From NCBI GenBank assembly GCA_016285355.1, contig JAEEQP010000007.1:43111-107110 (forward strand): a stretch of 64,000 bases of DNA. Direction: 5' to 3'. Below, one piece after another: positions 27,956 through 37,527 of this stretch. A program made the position numbers and the translations under genes. The stretch is from Bacteroidales bacterium. Lineage in GTDB: Bacteria > Bacteroidota > Bacteroidia > Bacteroidales > F082. Every line of letters starts with the position of its first letter. Position 1 is the stretch's first letter. The notes beneath the pieces are model-generated. The model had not been told where the DNA came from and did not search any database. It was given only the letters and a program-made list of their open reading frames with translations.

Positions 27956-29369
27956 CTTGCATCTCAAACACTACTGCATGCGGCATTTCAATATTGTTCG
28001 GGAAATCGATGCGGTAACGACCATCAGCCTCCTTGCGAAGGGTGGCTTTTTTGTTGCAACCTAACACCTTGATTTTACCCATCTTCAGGCCTGCAGACGG
28101 GCCGTCTGCAGGAACAGGAAAATCAAACCAATAGGTCTCAGGCACAGGACTTTCCTGTTCGTCCAATAGGAAGATACCATATACTTTGTCGCCCTTCTGT
28201 GTGAAGCGGAACTTGCCGTAGGTGAAGGGATAGATGGGGCGCGTGCCATAGATGGCTTCTCCGTTCACCTGCATCCATTCGCCGATTTCCTTCATGCGGA
28301 GCAAGGCCGTGTCGGGCAGGTTGCCGTCGGCATCTGGACCCACGTTGAGGAGGAAATTGCCGCCCTTGGCCACGATGTCGCATAAAAGATGGATAAGTTT
28401 GTTGGTGCTTTTGTAAGTGTCGGTGGAGACGTATGACCAGGAGTTGCCCATCGACATGCAGGTCTCCCAAGGGTAGGGCAGGAGCGAGTCAGGCACCTGC
28501 TGCTCAGGGGTTTGGTAGTTCTCGTATTTGCCGCCCACCGAGCGGTCCACGATAATGAGGTCGGGGTTGTTCTCGCGGGCGATTTCAGCTACGGTTGGCA
28601 TGTCAATGTCTTGGATGTAACCTTGGCAGCCTAACCAGGGGCGTGTCTCTTCGTTCACGCTCCATTCGGGGCGCACCCAACCGCCATCGAGCCAAAGAAT
28701 GTCGATGTCGCCGTAATTATGGGTGAGTTCTCGTATCTGTTTGTGGGTGAATTGCTTGTATTTCTCAAAACGCTCGGGCATGGCGGTCGGGTCATAGTTG
28801 ACGTTGCGGTCGGGCGTGGCCCATTCGTGTGCCCAATAGTCGTCGCAGTGCCAGTCGGGTTTGGAGAAGTAGAGGCCTGTCCAGAAACCTTTTTCACGGA
28901 AGGCTTTCACCACTTCGCCTGTGATGTCGGCTTTGGGATTCTTCGAGAACGGACAGCTTGGGTCAACGGTGGAGTAGGAGGTCTCCTTGGTGTCGAACAT
29001 GCAGAAGCCGTCGTGGTGCTTCGTGGTGAAGACGACATATTTCATGCCCGCGTTTTTGGCGGCCTCGGCCCATTTTGATGGGTCGAAGTTCTTCGGGTTA
29101 AAGGTCTTGTTAAGATTTTGGTAATCAGTTTTGTATTGGTAATAATCCGCGCCATCGCGGTTAATCCAAGGCTCGTTGCAAATCGACCATGATTCCACCA
29201 CTTCCCATTGGGCATAGATGCCCCAGTGCATCATGAAGCCAAACTTCAAGTCTTGCCATTGGCTGATGCGGTTGGTGATGATGGGGTCGGTTTCGGGTTG
29301 TTGGTCGGTTTGGGCGAAGGCGGTCATGCCAACCAGGCACAACAGCATGGAGAAAAAGCACTTTTTCAT
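27948..29369 (-). CDS. Exported alpha-L-fucosidase (GH29)
   Basis: This enzyme hydrolyses terminal alpha-L-fucose from glycans. The 473-residue protein has a signal peptide (KKCFFSMLLCLVGMTAFAQ), the GH29 substrate motif FTTKHHDGFCMF (about 114-125) and the nucleophile region DIDILWLDGGW with Asp228. The fold then continues through FLLNVGPDADGNL to a C-terminal beta domain. A 23-bp palindrome (28090-28112) lies in the coding region and encodes PADGPSAG. Presence in a host- or plant-glycan-using Bacteroidales would be expected; no SusC/D pair is adjacent. Divergent from the channel gene. Confidence 0.93.
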   Translation of the reverse strand: MKKCFFSMLLCLVGMTAFAQTDQQPETDPIITNRISQWQDLKFGFMMHWGIYAQWEVVESWSICNEPWINRDGADYYQYKTDYQNLNKTFNPKNFDPSKWAEAAKNAGMKYVVFTTKHHDGFCMFDTKETSYSTVDPSCPFSKNPKADITGEVVKAFREKGFWTGLYFSKPDWHCDDYWAHEWATPDRNVNYDPTAMPERFEKYKQFTHKQIRELTHNYGDIDILWLDGGWVRPEWSVNEETRPWLGCQGYIQDIDMPTVAEIARENNPDLIIVDRSVGGKYENYQTPEQQVPDSLLPYPWETCMSMGNSWSYVSTDTYKSTNKLIHLLCDIVAKGGNFLLNVGPDADGNLPDTALLRMKEIGEWMQVNGEAIYGTRPIYPFTYGKFRFTQKGDKVYGIFLLDEQESPVPETYWFDFPVPADGPSAGLKMGKIKVLGCNKKATLRKEADGRYRIDFPNNIEMPHAVVFEMQAK

Positions 29370-29389
29370 CGTAAATTGGTTTTATTGCG

Positions 29390-29397
29390 CAAAAATA
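29390..29397 (-). promoter_or_regulatory. -7 element of the fucosidase gene
   Basis: On the minus strand this reads TATTTTTG, 21 bases before the fucosidase ATG at 29369. Confidence 0.6.
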
Positions 29398-29419
29398 GAA
29401 AAAGTGGCCGAAATTTCCA

Positions 29420-29427
29420 TAATTTTG
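29420..29427 (+). promoter_or_regulatory. -7 element of the potassium-channel gene
   Basis: TAATTTTG at 29420-29427, 33 bases before the ATG at 29460, and divergent from the fucosidase promoter. Confidence 0.6.
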
Positions 29428-29459
29428 CCAAATGAATTTTCAAAACTATCTGTAAGTGT

Positions 29460-30245
29460 ATGGTAAATCGGAAATGGATTAGCGATTTGGTGGAGCCAGG
29501 GAAACCGGGCGTTCACTCCCAAATCTATGATTGCCTGATGTTTGTGGCGATAGTCTTAGGCACAGTGTCCTTGCTGTTTAGGGAATATTTGCCGCTGTTC
29601 TGGTATTTTGACATCATTTCAGGTGTCTTCTATATAGTGGACTATCTCCTTCGTTGGATGACCTGCGACCTGCGCTCCAAAAAGCCGAAATGGAAGGCGT
29701 TTCTTCTCTATCCATTTACTCCCATGGCCATCTTGGACCTTCTTTCCATCCTGCCCACCTTCGATGTAATCTCGTCATCCTACAAGCTGGCAAAGTCAGC
29801 GCGTCTGCTCAAGATATTCCGCTTCACAAAGATCATCCATTACATCGGTCCCTTGGAGATATTCGTCACTGTGATCAAGAAGCAGTGGAAACTACTGCTG
29901 GCTGTCGCGCTTGTGGCCATTTTCGACATCCTCATTACCGCTATCATTATGTTCCAGTCGGAGCAGGAAATCGATCCTGTCACCGGAGAGTATATCTTCA
30001 AGACCTTTTACGATGCCTTCTATTGGGCTGCCATCACGCTGACCACGGTGGGCTATGGCGATTTTAGTCCCGTGTCCGACATGGGCAAGACCCTCAGCAT
30101 CATTTCTTCGTTGCTTGGGATTGGCATCATTGCCATGCCGTCAAGTATCATCACTGCTGGTTATATGCAGGAGTTGAACCGACGCTTGAAAGAGGAGGAA
30201 GAAGATCCGAAAGCGGAGATAAGCGAGGATAAAAAAGAAAGTTAA
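29460..30245 (+). CDS. Voltage-gated-type potassium channel
   Basis: This 261-residue, six-helix inner-membrane channel has a selectivity filter TTVGYGDF at residues 195-202. The fourth helix is arginine/lysine-rich (KLAKSARLLKIFRFTK, about 109-124), as in voltage sensors. A short acidic cytoplasmic tail (LKEEEEDPKAEISEDKKES) ends the protein. The family conducts K+; gating in this organism is not known. The TPR regulator starts 23 bases after the stop, so they may be co-transcribed. Confidence 0.9.
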   Translation: MVNRKWISDLVEPGKPGVHSQIYDCLMFVAIVLGTVSLLFREYLPLFWYFDIISGVFYIVDYLLRWMTCDLRSKKPKWKAFLLYPFTPMAILDLLSILPTFDVISSSYKLAKSARLLKIFRFTKIIHYIGPLEIFVTVIKKQWKLLLAVALVAIFDILITAIIMFQSEQEIDPVTGEYIFKTFYDAFYWAAITLTTVGYGDFSPVSDMGKTLSIISSLLGIGIIAMPSSIITAGYMQELNRRLKEEEEDPKAEISEDKKES

Positions 30246-30268
30246 AAGCCACTTTGAAAACCCAAAAA

Positions 30269-31876
30269 ATGAAACCCATCAAGCATATCACCTTATTAAT
30301 AATAACCCTGCTGGCTTTGGCGGGCTGCCGAGAGGAAACGCCGAAGCCAGACCTGAGGCACGATGAGATAAAGGAGTTGAACGCACGTGTCTTGGAGAAG
30401 GCCATCGGCGAGCCCGACAGCGCGATGATGATGATTGACTCGCTCAAAACAAACGGTATCCTGCCCGACTACCGCTGCGACTTCCTCCGCGCCAAGATTT
30501 ATGCGCAGACCCTGGAGGGCGCACAGCTCGACTCGGCCATCCTCATCGGTGAAAGGCTAATGACGCTCGACGCGGTCAATGAGGACTCGGCGCTGAAGCA
30601 GGACGTGCTCGAAATGCTCATAAATGCTTGCCGCCAGTACAACGACTACAAGAAGACGATACATTGGTGCACCCAGCTTATCGAGCTTTGCCGCGAAAAC
30701 GGCGACGAGACGGAAGCCTTGCGCAACGAGGCGGAGATAGGACTGATGCTCGCCGGAATGGACAATGTTGACGAGGGTCTGGCGAAGATAGACACCGTCA
30801 TCAGCCAACTCAACGGCAAACGCAAATTCAACGAGATGGATGCCTCCCTCATTGCCCTGAGGCGTAAGATCGCGGTGCTGAAAGACAATGGCCGCTACGA
30901 CGAGATTCCTGATGTGGGGCAAGCCATCATCGACCTCCTTGACGATTTCGAGCAGAACCCCGACTTGTTCCACGACGGCACCTACCGCGAGCCGCCCGAG
31001 CATCTCCGCGCCGGCTACATCGACTTCTACCGCTCGCAGAACTATTCCAACATGGCGAATGCCTACGCCCACATGGGCGACAACACAACAGCCCGCTATT
31101 ATCTCGACCTCTTCCTGCAGGGCGATTACGCCAAGACTTTCTCCGGTCGCCAGCACATCGCTGGCACTTACAGCCTGCTGGGGGAAGACGATAAGATGGA
31201 GGCCGTCCGCGCCGAGGAGAAAGCACGTCAGCGTGTGATGGAGCAGCAGCATGAGATTGAGCTTCAGCGCGAAGTCACCCGACACACTCAACAGTCGCGC
31301 ACCATGATTGCTGTCATCGGTTTGCTGATATTGGTGTTTGCCGTCTATGCCGTCATCCAGCTGCGCAAGACACGCCGACGCAACCACATCCTCGCCCAGC
31401 AGATCACCGAAGCGGTAAAATACAAGGAAAAGTATAAGGAACTGTCAGCCAACAATGCCCAACTTTCAACTTTCAACGCTCAACTTTCTACTGACTCTAA
31501 ACACTCAACTCTAAACACTCAACTTTCAACGCTCACCGACGCCGAGCTTTTCGACTATCTCCGCGATCTCATAGAGCGCGAGCAGCTGTTTCTCGACCCG
31601 AACTTCGAGCGACAAACGCTCATCAACCGCACGGGCTTGTCGAAAGAGCGCATCGGAGCGGCCTTCGCACAGGCTAGCGACTACAAGAGGCTCTCCACCT
31701 TTGTCCGCGAGCTTCGCTTAGACTATGCCGTCCGCTTGATGAACGAGCAGCCTGAGCTCTCCGTTGAGGACATTGCCCGTAGCAGCGGCTTCTTGCGTGC
31801 CGACACCTTTGCCACCAGTTTTCGGGCCAAATATGGCATGACTCCCACCGCCTATCGGCAGGCCAACGCTTTGTAA
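30269..31876 (+). CDS. Membrane-anchored TPR protein with C-terminal AraC-type DNA-binding domain
   Basis: The ATG at 30269 gives 535 residues starting with a lipoprotein-like signal (ITLLALAGC, Cys20); a TTG five codons earlier is less likely. TPR-like helices fill about 30-300, a membrane helix lies at 345-365, then a charged coil and a Q/L/S/T-rich linker (about 395-422) made of 7-base DNA repeats. The C-terminal about 110 residues are AraC-like (VRELRLDYAVRLMNEQPELSVEDIARSSGF, KYGMTPTAYRQ). It is presumably a one-component regulator spanning the membrane; it precedes the giant surface-protein locus, which may be its target (inference). Confidence 0.85.
   Translation: MKPIKHITLLIITLLALAGCREETPKPDLRHDEIKELNARVLEKAIGEPDSAMMMIDSLKTNGILPDYRCDFLRAKIYAQTLEGAQLDSAILIGERLMTLDAVNEDSALKQDVLEMLINACRQYNDYKKTIHWCTQLIELCRENGDETEALRNEAEIGLMLAGMDNVDEGLAKIDTVISQLNGKRKFNEMDASLIALRRKIAVLKDNGRYDEIPDVGQAIIDLLDDFEQNPDLFHDGTYREPPEHLRAGYIDFYRSQNYSNMANAYAHMGDNTTARYYLDLFLQGDYAKTFSGRQHIAGTYSLLGEDDKMEAVRAEEKARQRVMEQQHEIELQREVTRHTQQSRTMIAVIGLLILVFAVYAVIQLRKTRRRNHILAQQITEAVKYKEKYKELSANNAQLSTFNAQLSTDSKHSTLNTQLSTLTDAELFDYLRDLIEREQLFLDPNFERQTLINRTGLSKERIGAAFAQASDYKRLSTFVRELRLDYAVRLMNEQPELSVEDIARSSGFLRADTFATSFRAKYGMTPTAYRQANAL
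31459..31536 (+). repeat. Heptanucleotide repeat inside the regulator gene
   Basis: CAACTTT and related 7-mers (CAACGCT, CACTCAA, CTCTAAA) repeat about eleven times within the linker between the membrane region and the AraC domain. Because the unit is not a multiple of three, gain or loss of one unit would shift the frame ahead of the DNA-binding domain. Confidence 0.75.
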
Positions 31877-32020
31877 TTTGTCTGAAACGCTTTGTAATTT
31901 GTCTGTTTTCTGACAAAAAGCAGGCCTAATGGATTTTTGCTTTGTGTTGGAAATCAGCAAAATAAAAACTGCTTTCTTTGTGATTTGTCCAAAACTTATT
32001 GTTCATTTGTCTGCGCGCTC

Positions 32021-32055
32021 GCGGACGCGTGTCCTTTTTATATTTTTGCGTCCGC
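32021..32055 (+). promoter_or_regulatory. Promoter flanked by an inverted repeat
   Basis: GCGGACGC (32021-32028) and GCGTCCGC (32048-32055) are perfect inverted repeats flanking TATTTTTG (32041-32048), a -7 box. This could be an operator overlapping the start site, or a leader hairpin. It precedes the frameshifted small gene and the giant surface gene. Confidence 0.45.
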
Positions 32056-32075
32056 AAAACGAAATCACGTAATCA

Positions 32076-32508
32076 ATGAATAAAAAAGTAAATCAATCAA
32101 GACCTTCGCGTTGGCACTTGCATTGGGGGCAGCCCTATTGTTTCCCGTGCCGCTGAGTGCGCAACACGGCTTCGACAACGAGTCGTTTGGAGGTGCTTCG
32201 AGTGGTAATCCGATCGGCAACCAGTCGTTTGGAGATGCTTCGAGTGGTAGCTCGATTGGCAACCAGTCGTTTGGCGTGTCGAATCAAGTCTGGTTCGGCA
32301 ACGCGACTGGACCTGGGCGCGACTCATCGAGGACGGCAAAGCCCTCCTGGCCATCGACCCCGACAATCCCACGCGCATCCTCTCCACCGACAAGAAGGCC
32401 CAGAAGGCTGGCGGCCTCTGCCTCGCCCTCAAGGGCGTGCCGGTGAAGCCCACCGACGACGTGGACGTGGACAAGGAGTACCAGCTCATCCCCCTCGACA
32501 GTTTATAA
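32076..32508 (+). pseudogene. Frameshifted small exported-protein gene
   Basis: From ATG 32076 the frame reads MNKKVNQSRP and soon stops. One extra A in the six-A run (32082-32087) would instead give MNKKSKSIKTFALALALGAA, a good signal peptide continuing LLFPVPLSAQHGFDNESFGG. Tandem 14-residue units follow (SFGGASSGNPIGNQ, SFGDASSGSSIGNQ). A second frame change near 32290-32310 is needed to reach the open C-terminal stretch (DWTWARLIEDGKALLAIDPD ... YQLIPLDSL, stop at 32506-32508). So either the gene is dead, or the A-run is a slippage or sequencing site. The C-terminal part is not recognised. Confidence 0.6.
32181..32274 (+). repeat. 42-bp tandem repeat, about 2.2 copies
   Basis: The unit AGTCGTTTGGAGGTGCTTCG and following bases repeats at 32181, 32223 and partly at 32265. 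It is a multiple of three and encodes SFGxASSGxxIGNQ. Confidence 0.8.
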
Positions 32509-32544
32509 ACATTTCAAATCAATTTAATTCTATAATTTATCAAA

Positions 32545-35500
32545 ATGAAAAAATTTATCAAAATGAAAACAAAAATTCTATCAATCCTTGCCCTGCTGCT
32601 CATGACTGTGACGCAGGGGGCGTGGGCGCAGGAGACACTCACCGTGTATGACGGAACTGCTGATAACCGGTACAGCCCGATGAACAGTTATATCTTTGAC
32701 AACTACACAAAATGTGAATGCATCATTCCTGCTTCAGAGTTAACCGCAATGGAAGGCGGCACAATTACCGCCATCACATTCTATGCAAGGGCTGTAGCTA
32801 CACAGAATGCCGCCTGGACTAATACAAACCAGAAAGTCTTCTTGAAAGAAGTCTCTGGAACCACTCTTAGTAGCTACAGCGGTATGACAGATGCCACCGT
32901 CGTTTTTGATGGTACGTTGCCCATGCCAACAACTTCCGCAAGCGGGTACACCATTTCGTTCTCCCAGGGCTACACCTACAACGGAGGCAACCTGCTGATT
33001 GGCGTATATAACGACGCTAAAGGTAAGTACAACCAAGTGAGATGGTATGGAATCGACAATCAGTCTTCCGGCGTATCTGCTTACGGATACAGCACTCTCA
33101 GCCCTGCAGAGGTCGGCTTCACTAAACAGACATTCCTCCCCAAGACCACGTTTACCTATGAGACCCCTCCCACCGCTGTCGACCTCGGACTGCCCAGCGG
33201 CACGAGGTGGGCTGACATGAACGTCGGCGCAGGCAGCGAGACGGGCTACGGCACCTACTACGCATGGAGCAGCAGCGACATCGCCACCGCACAATGGGGC
33301 AACGACTGGCGCATGCCGACGCTGACCGAAGCACAGGAACTCATCAACAACACCGACCAGGAGTGGGCTACCATCGGAGGCGTGAACGGCACGAAGTTCA
33401 TGAAGAAGACCGACCACTCGGTTTATATTTTCGTACCAGCAGCCGGATGGGACGGCAGCGGCAACGGCAACATCGGCACCGCTGGCGCATACTGGACATC
33501 GACCGCACAGAACGAGAGCAGAGCCTACGAGTTTGTCATCAGAGCCTCGGGTAACGCCACGGGCAACGACAACATGACCCACCAGTTCACCGTCCGCCCC
33601 GTGCAGATGTTCGCGGGCGAAGGCACCCAGGCCTCACCCTACGAAATCGCCAGCACGACTGACTGGAACAACCTCGTCACGGCAGTGAACGGCGGCGAGA
33701 CCTACAGCGGCAACTACTTCAAGATGACCGCCAACGTGGGCACCGTCTCGACGTGGATGACCGGCACGTTCAGCGGCACGTTCGACGGCGACGGCAAGAC
33801 GCTGACGGTGGGGTACTCGGCAACGACGAACAACTGCGCCCCGTTCGGCTATCTGAACGGCACGGTGCAGAACCTCAAGGTGGCGGGCAACATCAGCACG
33901 TCGAAGCAATACGCCGGCGGCTTGGCCGCATGGGTTAAGACTGGCCACACGGCTAACGTCACCAACTGCCGCGTCGCGGCCACCATCAACAGCACCTATA
34001 GCGGCGACGGCTCGTCGGCAGGCTTCGTGGCCTATGTCGATGGCAGGCTCAACGTGACGGGCTGCGCCTTCACGGGCACACTGGCTGGCAGCAATGCCTA
34101 TGCGTGGGGCGGCTTCGTGAGCTACAACGTCGGAAGGTCCGACATCACCAACTGCCTCTTCGCCCCCGCCAGCGTGACAGCCAAGGCTGACTATTCCGCC
34201 ACCGTAGGACGCAATGGCGGCGGCACACTAAACTTCGCCAACTTCTACTACACGCAGAAGTTCAACACCGCCCAGGGCCTCCAGGCCCGCACCATCGTCA
34301 AGGGCGACGGCGTGAGCTCGCTCTCGGTGACCAAAGGTTCGGGCACAACCTACAACGTGGCGGGCATCACCGTCTATAGCAACGGCGTGGACTACAACTC
34401 AAACTTCTACTGCGGCAGCGGACAGACCGTCAGCCTCGCCCTCACCGCCGAGACCCGCAGCGGCTACCAGTTCACGCAGTACGCTGCATCACAGGGCACG
34501 CTCTCTGCACAGACCGCCACCTCGGCCACCCTCACCATGCCCGCCGCCAACTCGACGGCAAACGACGCGGTGACCGTCACGGCCCAGTACCTCTCGGGCG
34601 AAGGCACCGAGGCATCGCCCTACCTCATCGCCAGCACGACGGACTGGAACAACATCTCGGCGGCTGTCAACGGCGGCGAGACCTACAGCGGCAAGTACTT
34701 CAAGATGACGGCCAACGTGGGTACGGTCTCGACGACAGTAGGTACGAGTGCGAGTGCGTTCAACGGCACATTCGACGGCAACGGCCACACGCTGAACGTG
34801 AACATCAGCAACAGCAACCCTGACACGCGCACGGCTCCCTTCGCATGGGCTGGCGGCTCGGCCGTCATCAAGAACCTGCACGTGACGGGCTCCCTCACGA
34901 ACACGGCACGTACCTCCGGCATCGTAGGCTCATGCTACGCCACGACGCAGATTTCGAGCTGCCGCGTCTCGGCCACCATCAGCGGCAGCAATCACACGAG
35001 CGGTATCTCCATTTCGGGCGGCCAGATTACGAACTGCCTCTTCGACGGCAAGATAAACGGAACGGCCAGCACTGCAGGCTTCGCGACATACGTGGCCGAT
35101 GGCACCAAGATTACCAACTGCCTCTTCAAGCCACAGTCCGGCTCCAGCATTCCCTCCAGCCAGGGCTGCTTCTACACCTCGGAATCGGGCAAAACTCCGA
35201 CTTTCGACAACTGCTACTATACCAGCACGGCTGGCGGCACCGCCCAGGGCACCGACGGCTCGGGTATGACCGCCGAGCAGCTCGTCGAAAACCTCGGCCC
35301 CAGCAACTGGAAGGTGGTCGATGGCAATGCAATACCCAAGGTTCATCCCAACCTCGCGGGCGAAGGCACCGAGGATTCGCCCTACCTCATCGCCAGCACG
35401 ACGGACTGGAACAACCTCGTCTCGGCAGTGAACGCCGGCGAGACCTACAACGGCAACTACTTCAAGATGACCGCCAACGTGGACGCTTCGAAGATGATTG

Positions 35501-37524
35501 GCAGCAGCACCGAGACTTTCAAGGGCAACTTCGACGGCGACGGCTACACGCTGAACCTCAACATCAATATGACAGCTAGCAGTTCACAGATTGCTGCGCC
35601 CTTCGCCTATGTCGTTGGTGGCACTATCAAGAACGTGAAATTGACGGGAACCGTCAACACGGCGGGCATGCGCTCGTCAAGCCTCATCGGATACGCTGAC
35701 AACTGCACCATCAGGAACTGCACCAGCAGCGTGGCCATCAGTTCGAGTCGTAATAATGACGTTGACGGCGGTGCCTTTGTGGCATGTGTCATCAAGGACA
35801 AGACAGTGACCATCGAGGGCTGCGCCTTCACGGGCAGCATCACCTTCAGCGACGCTGCGGGCTACGAGGGCGGTGGCTTTGTAGGCTGGATGCGCAGTCC
35901 TTCTACGGTAACGCTGACCAACTGCCTGTTCGCTCCCTCGGCTGTCAGCCTGGCGAAGGCTTCACCCGCTTTCAAAATGTTCGCCTATGACAATGCGGGC
36001 ACCACGCTCACCCTCAACAACTGCTACTATAACGACGTGGCGGCAGCCGAATCGAAGATTACGGTTCAGGGCCTCCAGGCCCGCAGCATCGCCAAAGGCG
36101 CCAACGTGACCACGCTCGCCATCAGCGGTGCTGGCACGGAGTATGACGTCAGCGGCATCACCTCATACGGCACGGGTATTCAGTATGGCGGCGTGCTCTA
36201 TGGCGGTAACGAAGATGCTGTCAGCCTTACTCTAACTGCTCCTGAACATGACGGATATGGATTCGTCTATAGTGCAGACAACGGAACTGTCACTGGAAAC
36301 AACAATCCTTATACCCTAACCATGGTGGATGCCAATGCCATTATCAATGTAAAGTATTCGGCTTCCAAAGCCATCAATAAATACACATCCGATGATACCT
36401 CAGATGGCTGGTATCTCATTGCATCGCCTTTGGATGGCGAAGTTGAGGTGGATGAAGTGGAACACCTGCAAGATAACGTGTACGACCTTTACTTTTTTGA
36501 CCAAAGTCGGGAGAAAGAGTGGGTGAACTACAAAGAGCACGAAGGTAATGCCAATCCCGGCTTCGATTTAGTGTCAGGCAAAGGCTACCTTTACGCCAAC
36601 AGCGGGGATGTCACGCTCACCTTCATTGGTACACCCTACAGCGGCAACGGCGAGGTTTCTTTGGCTTATTCAGTAGACAACCCCGATGTAAACATGCGCG
36701 GCTGGAATCTTGTGGGCAACCCGTTTGCCACCACAGCTACACTGAACAAGCCTTTCTATAAGATGAACAATGATGGTAATGGTTTAACAGCAAAAATCGA
36801 AGACCTCAACACTACTATTGCCGCCATGGAAGGCGTGTTTGTACAAGCAACAGCGGAAGGCCAGTCGGCTACCTTCACGGCCCAAACCAGCAAGGGTGGA
36901 CAGCAAGCCATCGCCAAGACCAACATAGTGCTCAGCGGCAACAAGGGCAAGGTGTTGGACAACGCCATCATCCGCTTCGACAATGGCGAGACCCTTGGCA
37001 AGTTCTACTTCGGTGAACAAAACGCCAACCTCTACATCCCGCAAGATGCCGAGGAATACGCCATCGCCACCAGCAACGGCCAAGGCGAAATGCCTTTGAA
37101 CTTCAAAGCCAACGCTAACGGCGAATACACCCTTACGGTAAATCCCGAGAACGTGGAGATGGGCTATTTACACCTTATTGATAATATGACTGGCGCCGAC
37201 ATTGACCTGCTGCAAACGCCTGAATACAGCTTCAGCGCCAAGGCGACGGACTACGAAAGCCGCTTCCGCCTCGTGTTCGTTTGCGGGGACGCAAACGACG
37301 ACAATGGCGACAATGAGACCTTTGCTTTCTTCAGCAACGGCAGCTGGGTCATCGCCAATGAAGGTGAAGCCACTCTGCAAGTCATCGACCTCAACGGCCG
37401 CATCCTGAGCAGCGAGACGGTCAACGGCAGCGTCAGCAAGAGCATCAACCAGCCTGCTGGTGTGTATATGATTCGTCTTATCAATGGAGAGAATGTTAAG
37501 GTGCAGAAAGTGGTGATTGAATGA
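32545..37524 (+). CDS. Giant T9SS-exported surface protein with beta-helix-like repeats
   Basis: This 1659-residue protein has a signal peptide (KILSILALLLMTVTQGAWAQ). The start is ambiguous: the bases around ATG 32545 are duplicated 18 bp on at ATG 32563. After an N-terminal beta domain (about 30-205), a FISUMP/DUF1566-like domain begins VDLGLPSGTRWADMNVGA (about 212-355). Three repeats then start EGTxxSPYxIASTTDWNN (near residues 357, 684 and 938), each with GLUG-like motifs (NCLF, GGFV, CAFTG) suggesting a beta-helix. From about 1281 (DGWYLIASPLDG, GWNLVGNPFA) a C-terminal domain leads to a T9SS sorting tail ending VKVQKVVIE. Probable adhesin or S-layer-like surface protein; ligand unknown. 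Confidence 0.85.
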   Translation: MKKFIKMKTKILSILALLLMTVTQGAWAQETLTVYDGTADNRYSPMNSYIFDNYTKCECIIPASELTAMEGGTITAITFYARAVATQNAAWTNTNQKVFLKEVSGTTLSSYSGMTDATVVFDGTLPMPTTSASGYTISFSQGYTYNGGNLLIGVYNDAKGKYNQVRWYGIDNQSSGVSAYGYSTLSPAEVGFTKQTFLPKTTFTYETPPTAVDLGLPSGTRWADMNVGAGSETGYGTYYAWSSSDIATAQWGNDWRMPTLTEAQELINNTDQEWATIGGVNGTKFMKKTDHSVYIFVPAAGWDGSGNGNIGTAGAYWTSTAQNESRAYEFVIRASGNATGNDNMTHQFTVRPVQMFAGEGTQASPYEIASTTDWNNLVTAVNGGETYSGNYFKMTANVGTVSTWMTGTFSGTFDGDGKTLTVGYSATTNNCAPFGYLNGTVQNLKVAGNISTSKQYAGGLAAWVKTGHTANVTNCRVAATINSTYSGDGSSAGFVAYVDGRLNVTGCAFTGTLAGSNAYAWGGFVSYNVGRSDITNCLFAPASVTAKADYSATVGRNGGGTLNFANFYYTQKFNTAQGLQARTIVKGDGVSSLSVTKGSGTTYNVAGITVYSNGVDYNSNFYCGSGQTVSLALTAETRSGYQFTQYAASQGTLSAQTATSATLTMPAANSTANDAVTVTAQYLSGEGTEASPYLIASTTDWNNISAAVNGGETYSGKYFKMTANVGTVSTTVGTSASAFNGTFDGNGHTLNVNISNSNPDTRTAPFAWAGGSAVIKNLHVTGSLTNTARTSGIVGSCYATTQISSCRVSATISGSNHTSGISISGGQITNCLFDGKINGTASTAGFATYVADGTKITNCLFKPQSGSSIPSSQGCFYTSESGKTPTFDNCYYTSTAGGTAQGTDGSGMTAEQLVENLGPSNWKVVDGNAIPKVHPNLAGEGTEDSPYLIASTTDWNNLVSAVNAGETYNGNYFKMTANVDASKMIGSSTETFKGNFDGDGYTLNLNINMTASSSQIAAPFAYVVGGTIKNVKLTGTVNTAGMRSSSLIGYADNCTIRNCTSSVAISSSRNNDVDGGAFVACVIKDKTVTIEGCAFTGSITFSDAAGYEGGGFVGWMRSPSTVTLTNCLFAPSAVSLAKASPAFKMFAYDNAGTTLTLNNCYYNDVAAAESKITVQGLQARSIAKGANVTTLAISGAGTEYDVSGITSYGTGIQYGGVLYGGNEDAVSLTLTAPEHDGYGFVYSADNGTVTGNNNPYTLTMVDANAIINVKYSASKAINKYTSDDTSDGWYLIASPLDGEVEVDEVEHLQDNVYDLYFFDQSREKEWVNYKEHEGNANPGFDLVSGKGYLYANSGDVTLTFIGTPYSGNGEVSLAYSVDNPDVNMRGWNLVGNPFATTATLNKPFYKMNNDGNGLTAKIEDLNTTIAAMEGVFVQATAEGQSATFTAQTSKGGQQAIAKTNIVLSGNKGKVLDNAIIRFDNGETLGKFYFGEQNANLYIPQDAEEYAIATSNGQGEMPLNFKANANGEYTLTVNPENVEMGYLHLIDNMTGADIDLLQTPEYSFSAKATDYESRFRLVFVCGDANDDNGDNETFAFFSNGSWVIANEGEATLQVIDLNGRILSSETVNGSVSKSINQPAGVYMIRLINGENVKVQKVVIE

Positions 37525-37527
37525 TAG

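Noticed and set aside
28090..28112. Resemblance of GCCGTCTGCA to a Neisseria DNA-uptake sequence
   Set aside because: Only part of the uptake motif matches, the organism is not Neisseriaceae, and no second copy was noticed.
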